In this document: positions 1-6,096 of the stretch, in pieces
Layout of the letters: the number at the start of each line of letters is the position of its first letter
Numbering within the stretch: the stretch's first letter is position 1
Assembly: GCA_007123455.1 (NCBI GenBank)
Contig: SKKZ01000152.1
Coordinates: 1 to 7,222, forward strand
DNA: 7,222 nt
Direction: 5' to 3'
Origin: Coriobacteriia bacterium
GTDB taxonomy: Bacteria; Actinomycetota; Coriobacteriia; Anaerosomatales; SLCP01
Translations under genes and position numbers: made by a program
Notes under the pieces: generated by a model
What the model was told of the DNA's origin: nothing
Seen by the model: only the letters and a program-made list of their open reading frames with translations
Database searches by the model: none

Positions 1-839
1 AGGCGTCCGGCAGCACTGTTGGCGAAGACGATCCGGTCGTCGTGGAGGAGGAAGACTGCGTCCGTGAGCCCGTCGAGCACCGAGCGCAGGTTACGCTGCT
101 CGGCGCCGAGATCCTCGAGGCGCGTGCGCATCTGCTCCCGAAGGTCGACAAGGGCACGTGACATGACGGCGAGTTCGCCTGACTCTTCCGGCACGCTCAC
201 GCGCAGGTCGCCGCGGGCCATCGTCTGAGCCGCTGCCGAGAGACGCTCGATCGGAGCCGCACCATAGGCAGCAAGGCGTACCGTCATCAATCCAGTCACC
301 ACCAGGGCGACTGCGAGGAGCCCCAGCGCTGCCCGTCGTGAGCGCGACGCAAGGTCGTCGATCGCGGAGAGCGGCTGGCTTACACGGAGTGCTACGGGCT
401 GCCCGTCGAGTACTGCGGGCACGGCTACGTAGACCTGCTCGATGTCCTGGGTCTCACTCACGCGCCGGTCGGTACCGTTCCGGCCGGCGAGTGCTTGGGC
501 GATCTCGGGTCGGTCGGCGTGATTCTCCATACTCAGCGGATCGCTCTCGGAGTCGGCGAGCACGCGCCCGTCTTCTGCCACCAGCGTCATGCGCAGGTCG
601 GTCTGTGCTACGAGTTCACGTAGTGTCGCGGAGGGTGGTTGTGCGGCCTCGTCAAGCGCGAGAGAGCCGGCACGTGCCACTGCGAGAAGGTTCTCACGCT
701 GCTGCTCAACCACCGCGTTAGTGAGCGGTCCGTAGAGACTGACTATCCATGCCCCGGCGATGACCGCCGCCACCGCGAGCAGTCCGAGCGCGAGACGGAG
801 TCGATACGAGCCGGTCAACTGTCGTGTGCGCTCGCTCAC
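1..839 (-). CDS. phoR: PhoR-like sensor histidine kinase, N-terminal part (runs off the left edge)
   Basis: Membrane sensor kinase of a two-component pair; 279 residues are visible and the frame is open to base 1. Seen in translation: a hydrophobic helix at about residues 15-36, an extracytoplasmic segment of about 130 residues containing MTLVAEDGRVLADSE (84-98) and RPEIAQAL (110-117), a second membrane helix at about 169-187, a HAMP linker (about 188-240, with GDLRVSVPEESGEL at 210-223), and the start of a PAS domain (LRSVLDGLTDAVFLLHDD, from 251). The DGxVLxDS element and the NHxxRPE-type stretch are typical of PhoR/WalK-like extracytoplasmic sensor domains. The HisKA histidine and ATPase domain would lie beyond base 1. 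The GTG start overlaps the regulator's stop in a GTGA arrangement, so translation is probably coupled. Assignment to phosphate sensing rests on the adjacent regulator and pst operon. Confidence is high for a sensor kinase, moderate for PhoR. Confidence 0.85.
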   Translation of the reverse strand, partial: MSERTRQLTGSYRLRLALGLLAVAAVIAGAWIVSLYGPLTNAVVEQQRENLLAVARAGSLALDEAAQPPSATLRELVAQTDLRMTLVAEDGRVLADSESDPLSMENHADRPEIAQALAGRNGTDRRVSETQDIEQVYVAVPAVLDGQPVALRVSQPLSAIDDLASRSRRAALGLLAVALVVTGLMTVRLAAYGAAPIERLSAAAQTMARGDLRVSVPEESGELAVMSRALVDLREQMRTRLEDLGAEQRNLRSVLDGLTDAVFLLHDDRIVFANSAAGR

Positions 840-1555
840 TCGTCCTCGCCGTCCTGCGACTCGCTCTTCAAGACCGGTTCGAAGCGATAGCCCATGCCAT
901 GCACCGTGTGCACGTAGTGGTACTCGCTCGGTTCCTCGATCGCCTGACGGACTCGCCGGATGTGCACGTCGATCGTGCGTGATGAGGGCAGGAACTCGTA
1001 ACCCCATACCTGTTGCGCCAGTTTCTGGCGGGTCTGCAGCGATCCCTGGTTGCTTGCGAGCGCGACGAGCAACTGGAACTCCTTGAGGCGCAGCCGCGCC
1101 GGCTGGCCGGCGACGCTTACGCGCAGCTCGCTCGGCTCGATGAACAGGTCTCCGGCAGTGATGGGCTCGTTTGAAGAGAGGACCTCGCGTTCGCGGGCTC
1201 GACGCAGGTTCGCCCGCACACGTGCGAGAAGCTCCTCCATGGAGAACGGTTTGGTGATGTAGTCGTCTGCCCCGGCGTCGAGCCCGCGGACCTTGTCGCG
1301 TTCCTGGTCGAGCGCGGTCACCATGATGATCGAGGTTTCCTTGTCGAGACGTCGGAAGTGCTCGGCAAAGGAGTATCCGTCCATGCCGGGCAGCATGATG
1401 TCGAGCAGGATGAGGTCGGGGAACTCCTCGCGTGCGACGTCGAGTGCTTCAGCTCCGTCCTGGCACACGATGGCGTCGAAGCCCGCCCTGCGCAGGGCAT
1501 ATTCGACGGTCCGTCCGATGATCGGGTCGTCTTCGACCACAAGGATGCGAGCCAT
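836..1555 (-). CDS. phoB: OmpR/PhoB-family response regulator, probably the Pho regulon activator
   Basis: DNA-binding response regulator of 239 residues, the full length for the OmpR/PhoB family. The receiver domain (about 1-120) has the acidic pair D9/D10, the phospho-acceptor D52 in LILLDIMLPGMDG, the switch threonine T80 and the conserved K102 in ITKPF. A winged-helix effector domain follows (about 133-229), with RLRLKEFQLLVAL, the recognition-helix stretch SSRTIDVHIRRVRQAIE, and the terminal hairpin VHTVHGMGYRFEP. The ATG at 1555 is preceded by an AAGGA ribosome site about 8 nt upstream. It is the first gene of a unit with the downstream kinase (GTGA overlap) and is divergent from pstS across a Pho-box-like repeat array. 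That context points to PhoB (PhoP or RegX3 in Gram-positive naming). The family is certain; the phosphate role is inferred from context. Confidence 0.93.
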   Translation of the reverse strand: MARILVVEDDPIIGRTVEYALRRAGFDAIVCQDGAEALDVAREEFPDLILLDIMLPGMDGYSFAEHFRRLDKETSIIMVTALDQERDKVRGLDAGADDYITKPFSMEELLARVRANLRRAREREVLSSNEPITAGDLFIEPSELRVSVAGQPARLRLKEFQLLVALASNQGSLQTRQKLAQQVWGYEFLPSSRTIDVHIRRVRQAIEEPSEYHYVHTVHGMGYRFEPVLKSESQDGEDE

Positions 1556-1590
1556 GTCCCGGTCCTTCCCACGGTGAGATCGCGTACATC

Positions 1591-1596
1591 ATTACA
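1591..1596 (-). promoter_or_regulatory. Candidate -10 element for the response-regulator gene
   Basis: Read on the minus strand, the bases are TGTAAT, five of six matches to TATAAT, 35 nt upstream of the regulator's ATG. No good -35 hexamer is visible at 16-18 nt, which would suit an activator-dependent promoter next to the Pho box. This was found by eye and is weak. Confidence 0.3.
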
Positions 1597-1598
1597 CG

Positions 1599-1642
1599 GT
1601 TCACGCCGGGTTCGGTCCCGTTTTACATCTCTTTTACACCTG
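1599..1642 (+). promoter_or_regulatory. Pho box: four tandem 11-bp direct-repeat units
   Basis: Four units follow each other with no gap: GTTCACGCCGG (1599-1609), GTTCGGTCCCG (1610-1620), TTTTACATCTC (1621-1631) and TTTTACACCTG (1632-1642). Hexamer cores therefore recur every 11 bp at 1600, 1611, 1622 and 1633; the last two are identical TTTACA. Known PhoP boxes in Bacillus (TTxAxA hexamers separated by about 5 bp) and Streptomyces (11-nt GTTCAC-like units) have this layout, with one regulator monomer per repeat on one face of the helix. The site lies between the regulator gene and pstS, so it is the likely binding site of the regulator encoded at 836-1555. Unit 2 is the poorest match. Confidence 0.72.
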
Positions 1643-1690
1643 GGACGTAGAAGTTAACAGCGGTGCAACCACCGTGGCCGTGCAGGACCC

Positions 1691-1696
1691 TAGCAT
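1691..1696 (+). promoter_or_regulatory. Candidate -10 element for the pst operon
   Basis: TAGCAT is one base off the actinobacterial TAGRRT form and would place the transcript start about 57 nt upstream of the pstS start codon. There is no recognisable -35 hexamer. The Pho box ends 48 bp upstream, further than in the classic arrangement where the box replaces the -35, so another start closer to the box (for example near TAGAAG at 1648-1653) is possible. Confidence 0.25.
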
Positions 1697-1759
1697 TGGC
1701 GTAGCTGCCGAGTCGTCGTCGGCGGCCCCGTGCAGTGACTACGTGAGGAGAGAGATACG

Positions 1760-2653
1760 GTGAAGGCGAAAAGTACTCTGGCGTTAGCCCTGCTGGTGGT
1801 CGTGGCACTCGGCGCGTTGGGACTCGTCGGTTGCGGCAATGGTGACCAGGAACCCGCAGAGACCCCGGCAGGCAACGAGTCGGCCGACGAGCTAAGCGGC
1901 TCGATCACTGTGGAGGGCTCCGACACCATGGTCAACCTCGGCCAGGCGTTCGCCGAGGCGTTCATGGACGAGTTCGGTGGCGTCGACGTGTCGGTCGCCG
2001 GCGGTGGCTCGGGCACCGGCATCGCGTCGCTCATCAACGGCACGGTCGACTTCGCGAACTCCTCCCGTGCGATCAAGGACGAGGAGATCGAAGCGGCCGG
2101 GGACAACGGGGTCGAGGTGACCGAGTTCGTGGTCGCCTACGACGGGATCGCGATCGTCGTGAACCCGAGCCTCGGTGTCGAGGACATCACCTTCGAGCAG
2201 CTCGGTGCCGTCTATCGTGGCGAGATCACCAACTGGAGCGAGGTCGGCGGCCCCGATCTCGACATCGTCCTGCTTTCGCGTGACACCTCCTCCGGCACGT
2301 ACGTGTTCTTCCTCGAGCACGTCGTTCAGCAGGAAGATAGCGACGCGGTCTACTCTGCCGACGCCCGTCTGCTCCCCTCCACGCAGGCCATCGTCGATGA
2401 GACCATCACCAACGAGGCGGCCATCGGCTACGTCGGCCTCGGCTACGTGGTGCCCGAGATAGAAGTGGTGATGATCGACGGAGTCAAGGCCGGTGTAGAG
2501 GTCGTGCAGGACGGCTCGTACAACGTGGCCCGTCCGCTGTTCATGTATGCGGCCGGCACGCTCAGCGAGGCGTCAGATGCCTACATCCAGTGGATCCAGA
2601 GTGCGGATGGCCAGGCAGTCGTCGCCGATCTCGGTTTCGTTCCGACGAACTGA
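1760..2653 (+). CDS. pstS: PstS, phosphate-binding lipoprotein of the Pst ABC transporter
   Basis: Extracytoplasmic phosphate-binding protein of 297 residues that delivers phosphate to PstC/PstA. A signal peptide with a hydrophobic core (about 7-22) ends in the lipobox LVGC, making C25 the lipidated residue. An acidic, Ala/Glu-rich linker (about 26-46) precedes the binding domain. Phosphate-contact segments of the family are present: EGSDTM (52-57), GGGSGTGIASL (81-91), DFANSSR (97-103) and SRDTSSGTYVFF (173-184). The GTG start is preceded by GAGGAG with a 9-nt spacer, and no other start keeps the signal peptide. It is the first gene of the operon, downstream of the Pho box, so induction under phosphate starvation is expected. 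The next gene begins 4 nt after its stop. The lipid anchor fits a Gram-positive or other lineage that tethers PstS rather than leaving it free in a periplasm. Confidence 0.97.
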   Translation: MKAKSTLALALLVVVALGALGLVGCGNGDQEPAETPAGNESADELSGSITVEGSDTMVNLGQAFAEAFMDEFGGVDVSVAGGGSGTGIASLINGTVDFANSSRAIKDEEIEAAGDNGVEVTEFVVAYDGIAIVVNPSLGVEDITFEQLGAVYRGEITNWSEVGGPDLDIVLLSRDTSSGTYVFFLEHVVQQEDSDAVYSADARLLPSTQAIVDETITNEAAIGYVGLGYVVPEIEVVMIDGVKAGVEVVQDGSYNVARPLFMYAAGTLSEASDAYIQWIQSADGQAVVADLGFVPTN

Positions 2654-2657
2654 TACC

Positions 2658-3581
2658 ATGCCGACGCCTTCCTCTTCGAGGCGGCGTCTCGGCCGTCCGG
2701 CGAAAAGCCGGGCGGCCGACGGCGTTGTCAGGAGCATCATCCGTCTGAACGGCTGGTCGGCCATCGTCATCCTTGCTGCGATCGGCATCTTTCTCGCGTA
2801 CGGCGGCATGCGCGCTCTGAGCGAGGTCGGCTTCTGGACCATGATGAGCGGCCGTGAGTGGTATCCGACCATCGCCGAGCCACGCTTCGGTTTCGTGCCG
2901 CTCCTGATCGGCTCGGCTGCTGTCACCATCACGGCGCTTCTTCTCTCCATGCCGGTGAGTCTGGCGGCTGCCGTTTTCATCTCGGAGTTCGCCGGCAAAC
3001 CGCTCAAAGAGGTCTCGAAGTCCATCATCGAGTTCATGGCGGCGGTACCCTCTGTCGTCTATGGACTGATCGGTATCGCTGTGGTCGTGCCATGGGTCAA
3101 GGAGACGTTCGCACTCGATAGCGGACTCAATGCCCTGACCGCTGCCATCGTCCTTGCGTTCATGATCGCTCCGACGATCGTCTCGATCTCCGAGGACGCC
3201 TTGCACGCAGTGCCGAACGAGCTACGCCAGGGTTCGCTCGCTCTCGGCAACACGCGCTGGCAAACCACGTACAAGGTCGTATTGCCATCGGCCTCCTCGG
3301 GTATCCTTGCCGCCGTGATGCTGGGAATGGGCCGTGCGATCGGCGAGACGATGGCCGTGCTCATGCTCACCGGCAATGCGGCCCGCATTCCCGGCTCGCT
3401 CTTCGAGTCGGTGCGGACGATCACCGGCACGATCGCAGCGGAGATGGGCAACGTCGTCCAGGGAGGCCTTCATCAGTCGGTCCTCTTCACGCTCGGACTC
3501 GTGCTCTTCGCTCTCACGTTCTTCATCAACCTGGTCGCCGATCTCGTTCTCGAGAGACAGCGGAAGAGATGGCGCAGATGA
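2658..3581 (+). CDS. pstC: PstC, phosphate ABC transporter permease
   Basis: One of the two membrane subunits of the phosphate importer, 307 residues, normal for the family. A basic N-terminus (about 1-30) is followed by a membrane helix at about 33-50, a family-typical external segment (GREWYPTIAEPRFGFVPLL, 65-83), and the core permease helices. The cytoplasmic EAA loop that docks onto PstB runs from E179 through G197 to the LP pair at 209-210. The ATG at 2658 is the only plausible in-frame start before the first helix; upstream codons overlap pstS and read like out-of-frame pstS sequence. No convincing Shine-Dalgarno precedes it, so with only 4 nt after the pstS stop, translation probably depends on ribosomes finishing pstS. 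Two strong hairpins lie within codons 2-21 and are listed separately. The 3' end overlaps the start of pstA. Confidence 0.95.
   Translation: MPTPSSSRRRLGRPAKSRAADGVVRSIIRLNGWSAIVILAAIGIFLAYGGMRALSEVGFWTMMSGREWYPTIAEPRFGFVPLLIGSAAVTITALLLSMPVSLAAAVFISEFAGKPLKEVSKSIIEFMAAVPSVVYGLIGIAVVVPWVKETFALDSGLNALTAAIVLAFMIAPTIVSISEDALHAVPNELRQGSLALGNTRWQTTYKVVLPSASSGILAAVMLGMGRAIGETMAVLMLTGNAARIPGSLFESVRTITGTIAAEMGNVVQGGLHQSVLFTLGLVLFALTFFINLVADLVLERQRKRWRR
2663..2719 (+). other. Two abutting stem-loops at the pstS-pstC junction
   Basis: The first hairpin can pair CGCCT (2665-2669) with AGGCG (2679-2683), or alternatively GACGCC (2663-2668) with a segment ending at 2688. The second is stronger: TCGGCCGTCCGGC (2689-2701) pairs with GCCGGGCGGCCGA (2707-2719), giving 13 pairs including one G-U around a GAAAA loop. 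No T-run follows, so it is not a standard terminator. The position is just after the pstS stop and just inside pstC, suggesting an mRNA-stability or translation-limiting element that keeps PstS in excess of the membrane subunits. The pairing is read directly from the sequence; the function is inferred. Confidence 0.55.
3562..3568 (+). promoter_or_regulatory. pstA: Ribosome site that decides the pstA start
   Basis: GGAAGAG directly abuts the ATG at 3569, leaving no spacer, but stands 9 nt before the ATG at 3578. The latter also forms an ATGA overlap with the pstC stop, so 3578 is the better start. Confidence 0.55.
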
Positions 3582-4435
3582 GCCGTATCAAACAAGCTCG
3601 CATGATCCAGACCATCGCAGTGACCGTTACGGGAGCAGCCGCGCTGTTCGTCGTCTCCGCCGCGTTGTTTCTGCTTGCCTACATCGCCGTGCGCGGCGCA
3701 CCAGCGATCAGCTGGGAGTTCCTTACGGACGTGCCGAGCGGCCAGATGAAGGAGGGTGGGATACTGCCCGCGATCGTCGGCACACTCGCTCTCACCGCAG
3801 CCACCGCCGCTTTCTCGCTTCCGATCGGCGTCGCGGCCGGCATCTACCTGTCGGAGTACGCGCCGCGGGGAAAGAGCACGCGCGTCATACGACTCGCCAT
3901 CAGCAACATGGCCGGTGTCCCCTCGATCGTGTACGGCCTGTTCGGCCTGGCTCTCTTCGTCATCCTGCTCGACTTCGGCAAGTCCATTCTTGCGGGTGCT
4001 CTGACGCTCGCGTGTCTCACGCTCCCCGTGATCATCACCGCAACCGAGGAGGCGCTGCGCCAGATACCGAGTGATCTGCGGCAGGCGTCACTCGCGCTCG
4101 GGGCGACACGCTGGCGTACCATCTATCGGATCGTCCTTCCTGCAGCCGCCCCGGGCATCGTCACCGGATCGATCCTCGGATTGTCGAGGGCGGCCGGGGA
4201 GACAGCGCCGATCCTCTTCACGGCGGCTGTCTACTACAAGCGGCAGATGCCCGACTCGATCTTCTCCGATGTGATGGCTCTGCCGTATCACATCTATATC
4301 CTCGCGACCCAGGTGACCGGGCGGCCCGATGACATCATCTGGGGTACAGCATTCGTGCTCGTCGGAGGCGTGACCGCGATCAGCGTGGCCGCCGCCGCGT
4401 GGCGCTCCACCCAGAGACGGAAGGTGAGATGGTGA
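3578..4435 (+). CDS. pstA: PstA, phosphate ABC transporter permease
   Basis: Second membrane subunit of the phosphate importer, 285 residues from this start. Visible features are a first helix at about 13-37, the family segment YIAVRGAPAISWEFLTDVP (35-53), core helices with LPIGVAAGIYLSEYAP (81-96) and AGVPSIVYGLFGLALFV (112-128), and the EAA loop TEEALRQIPSDLRQASLALG (156-175) ending in VLP at 186-188, the docking site for PstB. SRAAGETAPILF (203-214) is also characteristic of PstA. The start at 3578 forms ATGA with the pstC stop and has the better ribosome-site spacing; an ATG at 3569 would add three residues. The stop overlaps the start of pstB, so the genes are probably translationally coupled. 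Identity is secure; only the start is uncertain by nine bases. Confidence 0.95.
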   Translation: MSRIKQARMIQTIAVTVTGAAALFVVSAALFLLAYIAVRGAPAISWEFLTDVPSGQMKEGGILPAIVGTLALTAATAAFSLPIGVAAGIYLSEYAPRGKSTRVIRLAISNMAGVPSIVYGLFGLALFVILLDFGKSILAGALTLACLTLPVIITATEEALRQIPSDLRQASLALGATRWRTIYRIVLPAAAPGIVTGSILGLSRAAGETAPILFTAAVYYKRQMPDSIFSDVMALPYHIYILATQVTGRPDDIIWGTAFVLVGGVTAISVAAAAWRSTQRRKVRW

Positions 4436-5226
4436 CCGGATCGGCACCCACGGACAAAGGGAGTTTCACGCTCGAGGACGTCTCGGTCACGTACGGCTCG
4501 GAGACTGCGATCGCCGGCGTTTCGATGGAGATAGCGCCGACTGCGGTCACGGCCCTCATCGGTCCGTCGGGATGTGGCAAGTCCACGCTCCTGCGCTGTC
4601 TGAATCGGATGAACGACGAGCTCGGTAACGCGAGGGTGGGGGGCACTATCCTGCTCGACGGTATCGACATATACACGAGCGACTACGACCCGGTGGAACT
4701 GCGCACGAAGGTCGGACAGGTATTCCAGAAACCGAACCCGTTCCCGATGTCCATCTACGACAACGTCGCATACGGCCCGAGGACACAGGGCATTCGGAGG
4801 CGCACTGAACTCGATGACGTGGTGGAGCGCTCGCTCAGACGTTCCGCCCTCTGGGGCGAGGTCAAGAAGGACCTCAAGAAGCATGCTTTCGAGCTCTCGG
4901 GCGGGCAACAGCAGCGTCTCTGTATCGCCCGGGCATTGGCGACCGAGCCCGAAGTGGTGCTCATGGACGAGCCTGCCTCCTCGCTCGACCCGATCTCGAC
5001 CCAGCAGATCGAGGACACGATTGCCGAGCTCAAAGCTCATGTGACGATCGTCATCGTGACTCACAACATGCAGCAAGCCGCCCGCATCTCCGATCAGACC
5101 GCGTTCATGCTGCGCGAGTCGATGGACCACCCCGCATTCCTCGTCGAGATGGGTGAGACCCGGACGATGTTCACAAACCCCGGCGACACGCGCACTGAGG
5201 CCTACATCACCGGACGCTTCGGGTAA
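4429..5226 (+). CDS. pstB: PstB, phosphate ABC transporter ATP-binding subunit
   Basis: Cytoplasmic ATPase that powers phosphate import through PstC/PstA, 265 residues. All ABC motifs are intact: Walker A GPSGCGKST (45-53), Q-loop Q100 within FQKPNPFPMSIYDN, signature LSGGQ (156-160), Walker B VVLMDE (176-181) with the D-loop SSLD following, and switch H212. The QKPNPFPMSIYDN stretch and the C-terminal TRTEAYITGRFG are specific to PstB among ABC ATPases. The ATG at 4429 follows GGAAGGTGAG closely and overlaps the pstA stop by 7 bp. A GTG at 4432 (GTGA overlap) and an upstream GTG at 4399 are alternatives; the 4399 version would add ten residues lying inside pstA. In many genomes phoU follows pstB, but here a terminator does. 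Confidence 0.97.
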   Translation: MVTGSAPTDKGSFTLEDVSVTYGSETAIAGVSMEIAPTAVTALIGPSGCGKSTLLRCLNRMNDELGNARVGGTILLDGIDIYTSDYDPVELRTKVGQVFQKPNPFPMSIYDNVAYGPRTQGIRRRTELDDVVERSLRRSALWGEVKKDLKKHAFELSGGQQQRLCIARALATEPEVVLMDEPASSLDPISTQQIEDTIAELKAHVTIVIVTHNMQQAARISDQTAFMLRESMDHPAFLVEMGETRTMFTNPGDTRTEAYITGRFG

Positions 5227-5235
5227 GCGTCGGAT

Positions 5236-5256
5236 GCCGGGGCGCCGTCGCCCGGC
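5236..5256 (+). other. GC-rich hairpin just after pstB
   Basis: GCCGGGGCG (5236-5244) can pair with CGCCCGGC (5249-5256) with one bulged G around a CCGT loop. No T-run follows, so it is not a terminator alone. It may protect the 3' end of the pst mRNA together with the terminator 20 nt further on. Confidence 0.35.
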
Positions 5257-5277
5257 CCGGAAACGGATGGGAAAAGG

Positions 5278-5310
5278 AACAGGACGCGCTGAGGGGGAGC
5301 GCGTCCTGTT
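5278..5310 (+). terminator. Intrinsic terminator of the pst operon
   Basis: AACAGGACGCGCT (5278-5290) and AGCGCGTCCTGTT (5298-5310) are perfect complements over 13 bp around a 7-nt loop (GAGGGGG). The downstream arm ends in TT and is followed by ATGTT, a weak T-tract typical of high-GC genomes. It begins about 50 nt after the pstB stop and separates the transporter from the next operon. Confidence 0.85.
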
Positions 5311-5508
5311 ATGTTCCGAGCGGCGTTGCCTGCCCCCGAGGGGGGAGGAGGAGACAGGTCGCCTGCTCGGTTCTATATGCAAGCAACGTGCATGCCATAT
5401 GCGTGACGGAGAATGCGGTTTCCATCCGGGCCTCGAAAAGATGCACTTCACGGGGATTTCGTGTCGCAGTAGGGTATGAGCAGTGCAAGAAATCATCGGG
5501 AGAAGTAT
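5311..5508 (+). other. Noncoding intergenic region with small inverted repeats
   Basis: I see no convincing gene in these 198 bases. Three local inverted repeats occur in a row. CCT(g)CCCCC (5329-5337) pairs with GGGGGAGG (5341-5348). CAGG (5355-5358) pairs with CCTG (5362-5365). An 11-bp imperfect dyad at 5375-5400 has arms ATATGCAAGCA and TGCATGC-c-ATAT. The last one sits in a locally AT-richer patch and could be an operator upstream of the candidate promoter. I do not recognise any known riboswitch class. Confidence 0.45.
5447..5475 (+). promoter_or_regulatory. Candidate promoter of the methyltransferase-GNAT-peroxiredoxin operon
   Basis: TTCACG (5447-5452) and TAGGGT (5470-5475) are separated by 17 bp. 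They match the actinobacterial housekeeping form (TTGACR and TAGRRT) at five and six positions. The transcript would begin near 5482, giving a leader of about 27 nt that carries the GGGAG ribosome site of the first gene. Found by eye; no other promoter competes upstream. Confidence 0.45.
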
Positions 5509-6096
5509 ATGGCTCACCTCAAGTTCGACCCGGCCAAACTCCAGAAGCTGAACGATCCCGGACGGCTCGATACGCTCAAGCCCGACGTGATGTGGAATGC
5601 GCTCGGGCTCGGGGATCCGAGAACGCTCGTGGAGATCGGAGCGGGCACAGGTGTGTTCGCGGCAGAGTTCGCCAGGCGGGCACCGCACGCGGTGGTGTAC
5701 GCCGCCGACACCGCACACGAGATGGTGGACTGGATGCGCGAGAACCGTCCCGAGGTGGCTGCCGGGCGCGTGGTCCCGCTCCGGTCCGGGGAGGACACGC
5801 TTCCGCTGGAGTCGGGCATCGCCGACGCTGTCTACATGGTGAACCTGCACCACGAACTCGCCGCGCCGGATGCCATCTACGCCGAGGCCTTCCGGCTCCT
5901 GCGCCCGTCGGGTCGGGTGCTGGTCGTGGATTGGGCACCGGTCGATACGCCGAAGGGGCCACCCGCCGCAGTACGCGTCCCCGCCACGGTCCTCGTCGAC
6001 TTCCTGTTGCGCGCCGGCTTCTCCGGGGTGGAGGTCCACTCCGGGCTACCGTGGCATTCGATTGTGACCGGGTCCCGTCCGAAGGGCGACTCATGA
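5509..6096 (+). CDS. Class I SAM-dependent methyltransferase of unknown substrate
   Basis: Small methyltransferase-fold protein of 195 residues, soluble by sequence. After an N-terminal segment KFDPAKLQKLNDPGRLDTL (5-23), which resembles a stretch shared by uncharacterised class I methyltransferases, comes motif I LVEIGAGTG (40-48) for SAM binding. The acidic end of strand 2 is D68 in YAADTAHEMVDWM. The post-II/motif III region is IADAVYMVNLHHEL (104-117), followed by LRPSGRVLVVDW (131-142) for strand 5. The last 50 residues have no recognised accessory domain. The ATG at 5509 has GGGAG 6 nt upstream; an ATG at 5476 has a poorly placed ribosome site and adds unconserved-looking sequence. The stop overlaps the next gene's start in ATGA, so co-translation is likely. 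A small molecule is the usual substrate for this type, but nothing here identifies it. Confidence 0.88.
   Translation: MAHLKFDPAKLQKLNDPGRLDTLKPDVMWNALGLGDPRTLVEIGAGTGVFAAEFARRAPHAVVYAADTAHEMVDWMRENRPEVAAGRVVPLRSGEDTLPLESGIADAVYMVNLHHELAAPDAIYAEAFRLLRPSGRVLVVDWAPVDTPKGPPAAVRVPATVLVDFLLRAGFSGVEVHSGLPWHSIVTGSRPKGDS

Noticed and set aside
338..721. Plus-strand open frames in 19-890
   Set aside because: They are Arg/Ser-rich shadows of the minus-strand sensor kinase, which has a coherent membrane-HAMP-PAS architecture in one uninterrupted frame.
2547..2657. A longer PstC beginning at 2547
   Set aside because: The extra 37 codons overlap the end of pstS, read as basic low-complexity sequence and have no ribosome site. 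The ATG at 2658 fits the usual length.
2689..2719. Intrinsic terminator between pstS and pstC
   Set aside because: The stem is strong but no T-run follows it and it lies inside the pstC coding sequence, so I treat it as a stability or attenuation structure instead.
4294..6039. A 581-codon open frame on the minus strand
   Set aside because: It runs antisense through pstB, across the pst terminator and the intergenic leader, and into the methyltransferase. Its translation is rich in Arg, His and Gly with no recognisable domain, typical of the antisense frame of high-GC genes.
5388..6092. N-terminal extension of the acetyltransferase frame to 5388
   Set aside because: It overlaps the whole methyltransferase gene in another frame, is Arg-rich and has no domain. 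The GNAT family begins at 6093 with a proper ribosome site.
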